Shown: positions 46,986-56,726, counted from the first letter of the stretch. The stretch is DNA of 64,000 nucleotides from Candidatus Fukatsuia endosymbiont of Tuberolachnus salignus (GCF_964030845.1 NZ_OZ034983.1:992001-1056000), one strand, 5' to 3'. Notes: generated by a model not told the origin, from the sequence alone. Program-made: numbers and translations.

Positions 46986-47720
46986 GGATTGAGAGCAGGT
47001 GAGTAGGGAGTGAGATATTCAATCCGATGCCCGGCTTTACTGATAGCCTGCTGAATGTCGAGACGTTTGTGGAAACTGGCGTTATCCATCACGATGACAC
47101 AATGAGGAGGAAGAGTAGGCAAAAGGCGCTGGGTAACCCAGGAGTAAAAAACATCACTGTTAATGGAACAAAAAAATAATCCGACCGCCATCAGGACGGT
47201 TCCCAGTAACGCGCCAATGACATTTGTTCGGCCCTTAGGCTGCCCATCCTGGGTACCCCAACAGCGTTGACCTCGTGCAGCATAACCGTGGGTTCGTGGC
47301 CTATCGTGTGCGAAACCGCTTTCATCCAGATAAACGACCGGTTTTCCCTGCTTTTTATAGCAGGCTATCGTGTCCTGGAAGGTGCGCCGTGTCTCTTCGT
47401 CTGCCTTGGGATGACGCAGGGTTTTTTTTATAGGTGACGCCCAGGTTTTTCAGTGCCTGCCAAATGGCTTTCTGGCACACCTGAAAGCGCGCCGCCCGTT
47501 CCCGTTGGTAAGCATCGGGATAAAGTGCAACATCTTCAGCTAACGCCACTTTATCAAGCTTACGCCGACGGGGGGAAGAAGGTTTAACCTCGATACGACT
47601 GAGCCAGCGGGTAACGGAAGCTGAACCAATGTGGAAGCGTTTAGCGGTCTCTCTGATACTCAAGTTTTCTTTCTCTCGAATACCCAGAACTTTACGGCGA
47701 AAATCGACAGAGTGGCTCAT
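46986..47720 (-). pseudogene. IS630 type B transposase, 5' part (copy 1, truncated by IS4)
   Basis: The 0-frame part MSHSVDFRRKVLGIRE ... (47720-47355, 121 residues) encodes the helix-turn-helix region. The -1 frame continues from the A-rich slippery stretch near 47411 with TLRHPKADEETRR, VVYLDESGFAHDRPRTHGY (first Asp), GLFFCSINSDVFYSWV and VIMDNASFHK (second Asp), ending at NPH where IS4 begins. The third catalytic residue is cut off; its segment is at 45345-45436. Confidence 0.85.
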
Positions 47721-47917
47721 CGCTAACTCCCTGTTAAATAATTTAGCTATACATTGTAATCAAAATTAATACGTTACGCTATAAGTGCTGCCGATAGTGT
47801 GACTCCACTCGCAAATAGGTAATCTACTATTGAAAACTCACTGAATAATTTGCGAGTGGTTTCCACACCTTCATTTTCAGCACTAGCGTTGAAATGTATA
47901 CGATCTAAACTCGAACT

Positions 47918-48412
47918 ATGAAATCTCCCATTGCAATAAAACAACAGGGCGTCAGCCTGATCGAATTACTTCTCGTCATGTTTCTGGTGGGTTTAATGGT
48001 GACGTGGGGAAGGCAGGGTTGGTATCGTCATCAACAACGAGAACAGTTGGTGACTAACGCCCAGCAACTGTTAGCTTTCCTGACCCGGATTAAAGCTGAT
48101 GCTGACTGGCATAATCATACTATTTTGTTATGGGTGCAACATTCTGGTCGTGGGTGTCTTGGCAGTAGAGAAATATTAGCAGCGGCCTGTGAAGGAAGAA
48201 CGGATAACGTCTTTATTCCATCTGGAAATATTTCATTGAGTGCGACTGCGCAAAATGAGATGGGGTTTTATGGTCGGCGTAACACGGCGCAACCGGGTCA
48301 TTTTACTCTCGTCAATTCAGCCGGGCGTATCCGGTTGGTCATATCAAACCGAGGCAGGATGAGGTTGTGCAGTGAAGATAAATCGATAGCAGGTATCGGA
48401 CGATGTCATTAG
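47918..48412 (+). CDS. ppdA: Prepilin peptidase-dependent protein PpdA
   Basis: A 164-residue minor pseudopilin. The prepilin peptidase site QQG^VSLIELLLV lies at about residue 11 (with Glu at +5), followed by the N-terminal hydrophobic helix. Cys residues later in the protein match the disulfide-stabilised GspH-like fold. It heads the ppdA-ppdB-ygdB-ppdC-recC cluster. The 134 bases upstream to the IS630 end show no clear promoter. Confidence 0.9.
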   Translation: MKSPIAIKQQGVSLIELLLVMFLVGLMVTWGRQGWYRHQQREQLVTNAQQLLAFLTRIKADADWHNHTILLWVQHSGRGCLGSREILAAACEGRTDNVFIPSGNISLSATAQNEMGFYGRRNTAQPGHFTLVNSAGRIRLVISNRGRMRLCSEDKSIAGIGRCH

Positions 48413-48472
48413 ACTTCTTACATAGCCGTTGTTCGTTATGGCGCACAATAGTCACTGTGTACGTCCATTTGT
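48410..48472. repeat. R1 left half in the ppdA-ppdB gap
   Basis: TTAGACTTCTTACATAGCCGTTGTTCGTTATGGCGCAC matches the left end of R1 as in the 60024 copy. The matching right half lies at 48680-48773, and R3 and R4 copies lie between, so the R1 element was split by later insertions. Confidence 0.7.
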
Positions 48473-48589
48473 ACCTGAAGATACTGGTTTTTGTGTTTAG
48501 AAGAATATTATCAATTTTTAATAAAAATCATAATGTTGCGTACTATTAAATAATCTAATTTTTCCAGTGTGTTGAGTAGTGATGAATAT
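48473..48589. repeat. Dispersed repeat R3, copy 2
   Basis: Counterpart of 2994-3111 (shared ACCTGAAGATA, TGGTTTTTGTGTTTAGAA and TATTAAATAATCTAATT). Nested inside the split R1 element. Confidence 0.75.
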
Positions 48590-48604
48590 ATAACTGCGCA
48601 ATTT

Positions 48605-48679
48605 AATTTTGATTAGCACACAAAATATGAGCTACTCCGTAGATTTACTCCTCAATGTATCCGTTAGGCAATCAAAATT
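48605..48679. repeat. R4, small TIR element, copy 1
   Basis: About 75 bases bounded by inverted ends ATTTAATTTTGATTAGC and ATTTAATTTTGATTGCC (read inward). The same unit recurs at 54195-54269. The ends resemble the ATTAATTTTGATTACAATG end of IS630 type B, so this may be a MITE mobilised by that IS. Confidence 0.65.
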
Positions 48680-48773
48680 AAATCGTGCAGCTATGCATAC
48701 GAATACATGAGGATTGCGAGCACCGCGTAACGTAAAATTCACCATGCAGGTAGTAGGTTTTGCAAGAAGTCTA
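48680..48773. repeat. R1 right half in the ppdA-ppdB gap
   Basis: CGAATACATGAGGATTGCGAGCACCGCGTAACG ... GGTAGTAGGTTTTGCAAGAAGTCTA is a well-preserved R1 right half. It ends about 88 bases before ppdB. Confidence 0.8.
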
Positions 48774-48860
48774 TTTACAACACCACAGGCACGAAAAGCG
48801 GTGGCCGCGAAGATGAAACTGAGGAAGCTGTAACTAGCCTAGAAAAGGAGCTAATTTATC

Positions 48861-49475
48861 ATGATAGAGAAAAAATCAGATTGCATACAAATTCATCACT
48901 ATCACCCCCCTATGGGGTTTACCTTACCGGAGGTCATGCTAGCGTTGAGTTTTGGCAGTTTGATTGTATTGAGCGCCGCCAAGATTTATCCACAGTTTCA
49001 CAAACAAGTTGCAACCGTATATCAGCACTACCGTCTTGAGCAGGCAATGCGACAAGTTATGCTTACTATCGAAAAAGATGTACGGCGGGCTGGTTTCTGT
49101 CATCAACAGTGTTCTGGGTCTGCAATAGCCTTTAGTCAAGATCGAGGCGAAATGAAAAACTCCTGTATGATCGTTGCTTATGACCTTAATCGCAATGGTC
49201 ATTGGGAGGACGAAGGACATACGAAGTCTGAATATTTTGGTTACCGATTGCGTCATGGAGCTTTAGAGGCACAGCGTGGAGAGAGAAACTGTTTTGGCAA
49301 TGGTTGGGAAAAACTATTTGATCCACAAGAAATAAAAGTGACCCATTTTACCGTAACACCTGTAGGCGATCTCACATCAGGGAATCTATTTAAATTGCAA
49401 CTTGCAGCGAACTCAATAAGAGATCCGGCAGTCCAGCTTGAGATAAACAGCGTAATTCATGGTAAAAATTTATGA
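48861..49475 (+). CDS. ppdB: Prepilin peptidase-dependent protein PpdB
   Basis: A 204-residue minor pseudopilin (GspJ-like). The processing site is PPMG^FTLPEVMLALSFG at about residues 17-32. AAGGAG lies about 11 bases upstream. It is separated from ppdA by a 448-base repeat nest, but overlaps ygdB by 4 bases (ATGA). Confidence 0.88.
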   Translation: MIEKKSDCIQIHHYHPPMGFTLPEVMLALSFGSLIVLSAAKIYPQFHKQVATVYQHYRLEQAMRQVMLTIEKDVRRAGFCHQQCSGSAIAFSQDRGEMKNSCMIVAYDLNRNGHWEDEGHTKSEYFGYRLRHGALEAQRGERNCFGNGWEKLFDPQEIKVTHFTVTPVGDLTSGNLFKLQLAANSIRDPAVQLEINSVIHGKNL

Positions 49476-50011
49476 GATCAGTTTATCAACAGGGTAGTAG
49501 TACGCTATTGGCAGTAGCGGTATTTTTTACGCTGAGTTTATTTTTGCTAATGGGACTACATCACCAATTGAATCGTGCTATGCGTATCACTCAAGACCAA
49601 CAGTTCTATCTCCGAGCTTATAATCAAGCGGCTTCATCGCTAAACTGGGGGCTCAGCCACAGTTGGCCGTTGAGATTGCTACAACATAGCAGCACTGGAC
49701 AGCGCGGAAAATGGCATTGTGCAATACAGCAACCCCACGGGTTGAAAGCTTGTATCAAAGCAATGATCACTTCTGGAACATTCTGGCTAAAAGGAGAAAG
49801 TGCACTGCTAAAAGGGGAAGGGTCACTGACAGGTCATAAACCTCGGAAAATTGTTTTGTACCAGCAAGTCATTTATGAAACCACGCACTCTGCCGTTATG
49901 GATATCCGGAAGAGAAATATGCCAAAAATGAATGAGCAACGGGTTATGAAGGTTACAAACCGGTGGTTAGATTTTTGTCCCGAAAAGGATGAAGAATTTT
50001 GTGTCGATTAG
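49472..50011 (+). CDS. ygdB: YgdB, DUF2509 pseudopilin-cluster protein
   Basis: A 179-residue protein with an N-terminal QQGSSTLLAVAVFFTLSLFLLMGLHHQLNRA segment, typical of YgdB (GspK/PilX-like cluster member). Its start overlaps the ppdB stop. It has a single N-terminal hydrophobic helix and a basic C-terminal part. Function is known only by association with the ppd pseudopilins. Confidence 0.85.
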   Translation: MRSVYQQGSSTLLAVAVFFTLSLFLLMGLHHQLNRAMRITQDQQFYLRAYNQAASSLNWGLSHSWPLRLLQHSSTGQRGKWHCAIQQPHGLKACIKAMITSGTFWLKGESALLKGEGSLTGHKPRKIVLYQQVIYETTHSAVMDIRKRNMPKMNEQRVMKVTNRWLDFCPEKDEEFCVD

Positions 50012-50436
50012 TGGTAACTTTTTATAATCGTGAGTGGCGGTTGCGAGTAAAACATCCGCAGCCTCGGCTAGAGATAAAACAAATACCCGCCAAATACCAA
50101 AAGGGCTTCAGTCTACCCGAAATCGTTATTGCGGCTTTGTTATTCTCGGTATCTTTGTTGGGGCTATTACAATACCAGCAGACATTGTTACAGGGTTTCC
50201 ATCGTCAACGGCAGCTCAAGCAAGCGTGGTCACTTGCTCAGCAAAACATCGAGATTCTGGCAAACGGTGATTTCCCATTTTCCGAGTCCAGACTACCAAA
50301 ACCAGCCTTGGGTTGGCAATATACTCATAATGCAGATCGTATTAATGAAAGTTGCGTAAAATTAAATGTCAAAGTGATCACACCACAAAAGCAACAGGTT
50401 GAATTGAACCGTTGGCTCTGTGACACGCAGGAATAA
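49999..50436 (+). CDS. ppdC: Prepilin peptidase-dependent protein PpdC
   Basis: A pseudopilin with processing site YQKG^FSLPEIVIAALLFSVSLLGLLQYQQ at about residue 36 and later Cys residues near the C-terminus. The start is uncertain: TTG 49999 is the longest frame and has GGATGAAG upstream, while GTG 50011 is possible; either leaves a long leader before the Gly-Phe site. It overlaps ygdB. A half R2 end (AGAGCCTGTTTGAAATCA) follows at about 50443. Confidence 0.85.
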   Translation: MCRLVVTFYNREWRLRVKHPQPRLEIKQIPAKYQKGFSLPEIVIAALLFSVSLLGLLQYQQTLLQGFHRQRQLKQAWSLAQQNIEILANGDFPFSESRLPKPALGWQYTHNADRINESCVKLNVKVITPQKQQVELNRWLCDTQE

Positions 50437-50501
50437 TTCAAGAGCCTGTTTGAAATCAACTGTGCGACACGTGGTATTCACCTCACCTTATGGGAGCTGT
50501 A

Positions 50502-53500
50502 ATGTTCACGGTTTACTATTCTAATCAACTAGATATATTAAAAGAGCTGACTGCCGTACTGATAGAACACGAACCCTTGAAGGATCCCTTTCAGCAAGAG
50601 GTGATACTGGTACAAAGCCCAGGTATGGCACAATGGCTACAGATTCAGTTAGCACAACAATTCGGTATCGCGGCGAATATTCAGTTTCCTCTGCCTGCAA
50701 CCTTTATTTGGGATATGTTTACCAAGGTACTGCCTGGTATTCCTAAAGAGAGTGCTTTTAGCAAAAAGGCAATGACATGGAAATTAATGTGGTTACTGCC
50801 TACTCTACTTGAGAGACCCGCTTTTGCTGCAATGCAACGTTATCTCAGTGATGACAGTGAAAAGCGAAAAATTCATCAATTGGCAACACGGGTAGCCGAT
50901 CTTTTTGATCAATATTTGGTCTATCGTCCTGAATGGTTGAAAAAATGGGAAGGTGGACAGCTGATTGATGGGCTCAGTGATGTGCAACAATGGCAGGCAC
51001 CTTTGTGGGCGGAATTGACGCAATATACGCGTCAGCTTAAACAACCCGAATGGCATCGAGCTAATCTTTATCAGCGTTTTATCTGCAGATTACATGAAAA
51101 CGATATGTATCCCCCGGGTTTACCTAAGCGAGTGTTTATCTGTGGCATTTCTGCACTACCTCCTATCTATTTGCAAGCTTTACAAGCCTTAGGTAAGCAT
51201 ATTGAAATTCATTTGATGTTTACCAATCCTTGTCGCTATTTTTGGGGTGATATCCAGGATTATACTCTTCTTGCTAAGCTAGAAAGCCGCAAACGACGCC
51301 ATTTTCAAGGATCTTTATCACCCAATTTATTTCGTAATCCACAGTCGGCGACTGAATTATTTAATGCTGAAGGTCAACAAAACCTCAGTAATCCCTTGCT
51401 TGCCTCTTGGGGACGATTAGGTCGAGACCATATGTATTTATTGTCACAACTTGACGATATTCAAGAGGTTCATGCCTTTGTAGATGTTGAACCCGATAAC
51501 CTGTTGCATACAATGCAGCACGATATTCTAGAGCTGGAAGATCATGCCATCATTGGTGTTACTGTGGAAACCCTCACTCGTAGTGATCAAAAACGGTTAT
51601 TAGATCCACAAGATCACTCAATCAGCATACATGTCTGCCATAGCCCACAGCGGGAGGTAGAAGTTTTACAGGATCAGCTACTGGGATTATTGGCAGCGGA
51701 TCCACAATTGACAACACGTGACATCATTGTGATGGTGGCCGATATTGATAATTATACCCCTTATATCCAGGCCGTATTTGGTAACGCGACTACTGAGCGC
51801 TACTTATCCTTTGCTATCTCAGATCGCAAATCTAGTCAAGTTCATCCTGTGTTGCAGGCATTTATTACACTGCTTGATTTACCACAAAGTCGCTTCACTT
51901 CAGAACAAGTATTAGTGCTATTGGAAGTTGATAGTTTGGCAAAAAAATTTGGTATCGATGAAGGTGAATTACGTCACTTACGCCAATGGGTAGAGGAAGC
52001 GGGGATACGTTGGGGGTTGGATGATGATAATGTGCGGCAACTTTCTCTGCCACCAACGGGTCAGCATACCTGGAAGTTTGGATTAACCCGTATGCTTTTA
52101 GGCTATGCTATGGAGAGTAACGCCGGTGATTGGCAAGGAATATTACCTTATGATGAATCGAGTGGTTTGGCCGCTGAACTGGTTGGGCAGCTAGCAGAAA
52201 TGCTCATGCAACTCAGTTCATGGCGCCAACAGCTAGCCAGCGCGCGTACTCTAGTGGCATGGTTGCCTCTATGCCAACAGTTGCTCGATACCTTCTTCGA
52301 ACGTTCTGAAGATAATGAAGAGATTCTGGTATTAATAGAACAGCAATGGCAAAAAATTATCAACTATGGTACGGCAGCGCAATATCCTGACAATATATCT
52401 ATCACCTTATTGCGAGACGATTTGATAGCACACTTTGATAACGAAAGGATAAGTCAGCGCTTTTTGGCGGGATCAATTAATTTTTGTACACTAATGCCAA
52501 TGCGTTCAATTCCTTTTAAAATTGTCTGTTTATTAGGTATGAACGATGGGATCTACCCCAGGACAGTACCACCACTGGGCTTTGATTTAATGGCACAGCA
52601 AACACAAAGAGGTGATCGCAGCCGTCGGGATGATGATCGTTACCTTTTTCTTGAAGCATTAGTATCCGCGCAACAGCAGTTCTATATTAGTTATATTGGC
52701 AACTCTATTCAGGATAACAGTGAACGTTATCCCTCAGTCCTGGTCAGTGAACTCCTTGACTATCTAACACAAAGTTATCATCTACCGGGAGACGAAGACC
52801 TCAATGCTGATGACAGTGCTCAACGTGTGGCTCAGCATATCATCAGGTGGCATACACGAGATCCCTTTGCCGCGGACAATTTTATCATTGGCAGTGAACA
52901 ACAAAGTTATGCGGCAGAATGGTTACCGGCAGCACAAACCTGTGGTCAAGCATATCCTGATTTTAATCGCCCCCTAGTGATGGAGCCACTAACTGAGTTA
53001 ACTTTGGATGATTTGATGCGTTTTTACCGCCATCCAGTACGTACTTTCTTCCAATTACGCCTTGGCGTAAACTTTACGATTGAAGAAACGGAATTATCTG
53101 CTGAGGAACCTTTCACCCTGGATGATTTAGCGCGTTATCAATTTAATACTCTATTTTTGAATACCTTGATAGAACAGGAAGACATTGGCAAATTCTTTGC
53201 CCGATCCAAGGCCTCAGGTACTTTGCCTTATGGTTCTTTTGGAGAAATATACTGGCAGAGTCAGCAAAAAGAAATAGCACCGCTTGCGGAACAAATCCGC
53301 AGTGAGCGTGGTGGATATCACAGTTTGGAACTGGATATTGATATGGGAGAAACCAGATTAGTTGGCTGGCTACATCGAGTGCAAGCTGATGGATTACTCC
53401 GCTGGCGACCAACAAAATTAACGGCTGTGGATGGATTATTACTTTGGTTGGAACACCTCGTTTATTGCCTAGCTGGAGGTAATGCTGAAAGTCGGATGTA

Positions 53501-53882
53501 TGGTTGTAAGGGAACCATTTGGCGGTTTGAGCCTTTATTGCAATCTGACGCACAACGTTACTTGCAACTTTTATATACTGGATATCAGCGAGGAATGAGC
53601 CAACCACTATTGCTATTATACAAAAGTGGTTGGACATGGCTAACACACTGTTTTGATGCAGAAACCGGACAAATTTGTTGGGATGAAAAAACACAAACTA
53701 AAGCCAAAGAAAAATTACTACAAACGTGGCAAGGCAATCTACAACAGGACACAGGGGAAAGAAAAGATCCTTATATCCAGCGTATTTTACGGGTGATGGA
53801 TGACGAATATCTACAAATTATCTTGCAGGAAACCGAACGCTATTTATTGCCAATAGCTCGCCATAACCTAATTCGACGCTAG
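50502..53882 (+). CDS. recC: Exodeoxyribonuclease V subunit RecC
   Basis: RecC recognises Chi and coordinates the RecB and RecD motors of RecBCD in double-strand-break repair. The 1126-residue protein (E. coli 1122) is conserved throughout: LVQSPGMAQWLQ, FPLPATFIWDMF, VFICGISALPPIYLQALQALGKHIEIH, FHVCHSPQREVEVL-like, RSIPFKIVCLLGMNDGIYPR. ATG 50502 with GGGAG 6 bases upstream is the start. In E. coli ptrA-recB-recD follow; here the downstream sequence is repeat and IS material, so recB/recD must lie elsewhere or be lost. Confidence 0.97.
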   Translation: MFTVYYSNQLDILKELTAVLIEHEPLKDPFQQEVILVQSPGMAQWLQIQLAQQFGIAANIQFPLPATFIWDMFTKVLPGIPKESAFSKKAMTWKLMWLLPTLLERPAFAAMQRYLSDDSEKRKIHQLATRVADLFDQYLVYRPEWLKKWEGGQLIDGLSDVQQWQAPLWAELTQYTRQLKQPEWHRANLYQRFICRLHENDMYPPGLPKRVFICGISALPPIYLQALQALGKHIEIHLMFTNPCRYFWGDIQDYTLLAKLESRKRRHFQGSLSPNLFRNPQSATELFNAEGQQNLSNPLLASWGRLGRDHMYLLSQLDDIQEVHAFVDVEPDNLLHTMQHDILELEDHAIIGVTVETLTRSDQKRLLDPQDHSISIHVCHSPQREVEVLQDQLLGLLAADPQLTTRDIIVMVADIDNYTPYIQAVFGNATTERYLSFAISDRKSSQVHPVLQAFITLLDLPQSRFTSEQVLVLLEVDSLAKKFGIDEGELRHLRQWVEEAGIRWGLDDDNVRQLSLPPTGQHTWKFGLTRMLLGYAMESNAGDWQGILPYDESSGLAAELVGQLAEMLMQLSSWRQQLASARTLVAWLPLCQQLLDTFFERSEDNEEILVLIEQQWQKIINYGTAAQYPDNISITLLRDDLIAHFDNERISQRFLAGSINFCTLMPMRSIPFKIVCLLGMNDGIYPRTVPPLGFDLMAQQTQRGDRSRRDDDRYLFLEALVSAQQQFYISYIGNSIQDNSERYPSVLVSELLDYLTQSYHLPGDEDLNADDSAQRVAQHIIRWHTRDPFAADNFIIGSEQQSYAAEWLPAAQTCGQAYPDFNRPLVMEPLTELTLDDLMRFYRHPVRTFFQLRLGVNFTIEETELSAEEPFTLDDLARYQFNTLFLNTLIEQEDIGKFFARSKASGTLPYGSFGEIYWQSQQKEIAPLAEQIRSERGGYHSLELDIDMGETRLVGWLHRVQADGLLRWRPTKLTAVDGLLLWLEHLVYCLAGGNAESRMYGCKGTIWRFEPLLQSDAQRYLQLLYTGYQRGMSQPLLLLYKSGWTWLTHCFDAETGQICWDEKTQTKAKEKLLQTWQGNLQQDTGERKDPYIQRILRVMDDEYLQIILQETERYLLPIARHNLIRR

Positions 53883-53936
53883 TTATTTTCATCAAATCCA
53901 CCCTGGACACAGTACACTCGTCTTTTAAATTTATCA

Positions 53937-54103
53937 AAACCTGTTTGAAATCTTCTTGAACAACATTCAGACGAGGAAAAAATGAGCGAAAAAGCGCAGT
54001 TTACTCTTTTTGTATAACAAAAGGGAGTAAATGAGCATCTTGAGCTCGTTTTTGACAAAATATCAGACTGAAGCACAAGAAATTTCAAATAAATTTTTAA
54101 AAT
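53937..54103. repeat. R2 repeat copy downstream of recC
   Basis: AACCTGTTTGAAATCTTCTTGAACAACATTCAGACGAGGAAAAAATGAGCGAAAAAGCGCAGTTTACTC ... GCACAAGAAATTTCAAATAAATTTTT. Near full length with a diverged right end. Confidence 0.85.
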
Positions 54104-54194
54104 TATTTTATTAGATTTGTTGCCTAATGAAAATCTATGGTTTTCCAGATTTATCTTGGCCGTAGACATGAAATGAATGCTTGCTGAGGTCGGT

Positions 54195-54269
54195 AGTTTT
54201 GATTAGCACACAAAATATGAGCCACTCCGTATATTTATTCCTCAATGTATCCGTTAGGCAATCAAAATT
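54195..54269. repeat. R4, small TIR element, copy 2
   Basis: TTTTGATTAGCACACAAAATATGAGCCACTCCGT ... CCGTTAGGCAATCAAAATTAAAT, matching 48605-48679 with few differences. The interior contains ATGAGCCACTCCGTA, close to the first codons of the IS630 type B transposase (ATGAGCCACTCTGTC), suggesting a deletion derivative of that IS. Confidence 0.65.
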
Positions 54270-54274
54270 AAATC

Positions 54275-54388
54275 GTGCAGCTATGGCGTCTGCTGTAGCT
54301 CTTCCTGCTCGAAACCCATGAGAATGTGGGTCCGCTTTGGTTTCCGAGAGGGGTTCCATGACCAACGTGCCTGCATTGCGCGGTCAAT
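54275..54388 (-). pseudogene. Group II intron reverse transcriptase remnant
   Basis: The minus strand reads MIDRAMQA, then in a shifted frame LVMEPLSETKADPHSHGFRAGRATADAIAA. This is the conserved RT block of LtrA-type intron proteins (IPTMIDRAMQAL ... LEPVAETTADPNSYGFRPGRSTADAI). It is frameshifted, and cut by IS630 on one side and by R4 on the other. Only about 37 residues survive; no intron RNA domains are seen. Confidence 0.7.
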
Positions 54389-54453
54389 CATATAGCGTAA
54401 CGTATTAATTTTGATTACAATGCATAGCTAAATTATTTAACAGGGAGTTAGCG

Positions 54454-55189
54454 ATGAGCCACTCTGTCGATTTTCGCCGTAAAGTTCTGGGTATTCGAGA
54501 GCAAGAAAACTTGAGTATCAGAGAGACCGCTAAACGCTTCCACATTGGTTCAGCTTCCGTTACCCGCTGGCTCAGTCGTATCGAGGTTAAAGCTTCTTCC
54601 CCCCCGTCGGCGTAAGCTTGATAAAGTGGCGTTAGCTGAAGATGTTGCACTTTATCCCGATGCTTACCAACGGGAACGGGCGGCGCGCTTTCAGGTGTGC
54701 CAGAAAGCCATTTGGCAGGCACTGAAAAACCTGGGTGTCACCTATAAAAAAAACCCTGCGTCATCCCAAGGCAGACGAAGAGACACGGCGCGCCTTCCAG
54801 GACACGATAGCCTGCTATAAAAAGCAGGGAAAACCGGTCGTTTATCTGGATGAAAGCGGTTTCGCACACGATAGGCCACGAACCCACGGTTATGCTACAC
54901 AAGGTCAACGCTGTTGGGGTACCCAGGATTGGCAGCCTAAGGGCCGAACAAATGTCATTGGCGCGTTACTGGGAACCGTCCTGATGGCGGTCGGATTATT
55001 TTTTTGTTCCATTAACAGTGATGTTTTTTACGCCTGGGTTACCCAGCGCCTTTTGCCTACTCTTCCTCCTCATTGTGTCATCGTGATGGATAACGCCAGT
55101 TTCCACAAACGTCTCGACATTCAGCAGGCTATCAGTAAAGCCGGGCATCGGATTGAATATCTCACTCCCTACTCACCTGCTCTCAATCC
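54454..55189 (+). pseudogene. IS630 type B transposase 5' part (copy 2, truncated and frameshifted)
   Basis: Starts MSHSVDFRRKVLGIREQENLSIRETAKRFHIG at ATG 54454. A run of seven C (54599-54605; six in copies 1 and 4) breaks the frame before PRRRKLDK-equivalent residues. The -1 frame then carries VVYLDESGFAHDRPRTHGYATQG and VIMDNASFHKRLDIQQ and stops at the IS4 junction, so the final catalytic Glu is absent. Confidence 0.88.
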
Positions 55190-56726
55190 TCACTTTTACC
55201 CACAATTTTTGTTATTAAGAATAATGAACAATCTCACATTTTCTTGCAGGATCTCATACCCTCGCCAAAGCGACATTATTCCCGGTAAACCCTCGGCACG
55301 TCGGTTAAGAAATCCTCCCAATTGACCCAGCCATGTTATTGCCTGAAGCACTGTGGGGGGATGCTCGGGAAGGCGGCTTGTTGTCTGTATTCTGCAATAC
55401 AGCTTTGCCATTCTATCTTTGACAACACATCGGTGCAGGTAGCCTCAGGACACAACGCTGCCATTTTGGTCATATACATCAGTTTGAAGGCGATAATGCT
55501 TTTGAGGGTGATCATTTTCGTTAGTTTGGTTGCCGTATTTAAACGACATTGTTCAACACAACATCCTGATTTCAGTGTTTTGAAGAACTCTTCTATCTTC
55601 CATCTCAGTCTATACCAATTCACTTTCTCTTCTGCTTCAAAGGCGTCAGTGGCCGTCAAATGGGTCAATAATACCCATTCGACAGGCGCTACTCCTTCTG
55701 GAGGAGGCTGTTCTTTAACACTGATGGCAGATACGTGAACCTTTTCATGGATATGCCGTGAAGCGTCTTTATTGGTAGGCCCATAAACTAGATTATTTCT
55801 AATGGGGAGCCAGCCTGAAATGGAGCGAATATCCACATAAGCCGTTCTTGCTACCCTTTGCTGATTTTTGGGCAGGGTGAGTGCTATGGTTTTTAAAATC
55901 GGCGTCTTTGACAAGGCGGTTTGCACCGTTGTTTTTTTCCCCTTTTCATCGATAAATTTTCTGTCTTTCCGGTTGCGGATAATAAAAAATGTTTTTAGTG
56001 AGCTTGCAACCCGAAAAAGTTCGAAAATATCCGCTTCTCTGTCTCCCAGCGTGATTAAGCAGGTATCTTTGGGTATCAGCGCCGCTGTCTCGTAGAGGGT
56101 CTCTATCCACTTAATACTTTCTTTCTCTTTCATTGTCGATTGATAAAGCCGCCGCTGTTTTTCCTGAGGGGGTTCCTCTCGGGAAACACGTGACCAGCAT
56201 TTAAGCGAGGATAACCCAAGCGGCAAGCCCTCCTGAGTTACCATCAAACTTGCATGAAGCATCAACCCCATTTTATGTTTGTGATAGGCTTTAGATATAC
56301 TTCCCAACCCCTCTGTCTTTTTATGTGTGTCAAAGTCCAACTCTGATCTGTCCTGAAGAGAAAAAAACCAGTGAATGCCCCTCCAGACGTTTTTGTGTTT
56401 GCACACAATGTGTACGGAATAGCGCGCTCTCGCTCACTCTCTCATTGCTAAAAAATCGATAAGCTCCTGTGGCCTGTGACCAGGAGCCATGACAGCTTGG
56501 GTAAATTGAACCTGACGCTTTTGATGATAAGAAGCCCGCTGTTTCAAAAAAACGCTCTTTAAGGCGTTTATCTCCGAAATCAATTTGATGAAATTCTTCC
56601 CGGATCCACTCATTCCCATTACCCGTTACTGTTTTCATGTGCCTGTTTCCTGATTTAACTATTGACTCTACCAATAATCCAATTTCACCTGAATCATTTT
56701 TCATTCAACGTTGTGGGTAAAAGTGA
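55190..56726 (-). mobile_element. IS4-family insertion sequence, copy 2
   Basis: A 1537-base element with the same inverted ends as copy 1 (TCACTTTTACCCACAA...), one base shorter. It forms the centre of the IS630 palindrome. Near-identity to copy 1 indicates recent duplication. Confidence 0.9.
55196..56704 (-). pseudogene. IS4-family transposase, doubly frameshifted (copy 2)
   Basis: Carries the same T7 frame break as copy 1 between the N-terminal part (56704 to about 56350) and the catalytic part. It also has a one-base deletion near 55403 (CAGCTTTGCC against CAGCGTTTGCC in copy 1) that shifts the frame after LSKIEWQ, so the last 70 or so residues are out of frame. The catalytic motifs ITLGDREADIFELF and WYRLRWKIEEFFKTLKSG are intact. 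Not autonomous as it stands. Confidence 0.85.

Larger units (their letters stand above)
45341..47782 (-). mobile_element. IS630 type B copy 1, interrupted by IS4
   Basis: The IS630 element runs from about 45341 (ATGATTATGCACTATATTGAG) to about 47782 (TAATCAAAATTAATACGTTACGCTATA). IS4 is inserted at 45448-46985. Imperfect 11-base target duplications flank IS4: GGATTGAGGTC (45437-45447) and GGATTGAGAGC (46986-46996). Without IS4 the element is about 0.9 kb. Confidence 0.85.

Noticed and set aside
54135..54365. A 76-codon ORF as an intact gene
   Set aside because: Only its first part matches a reverse transcriptase block, the rest is R4 repeat and AT-rich DNA, and the adjoining frame is shifted, so it is a remnant.
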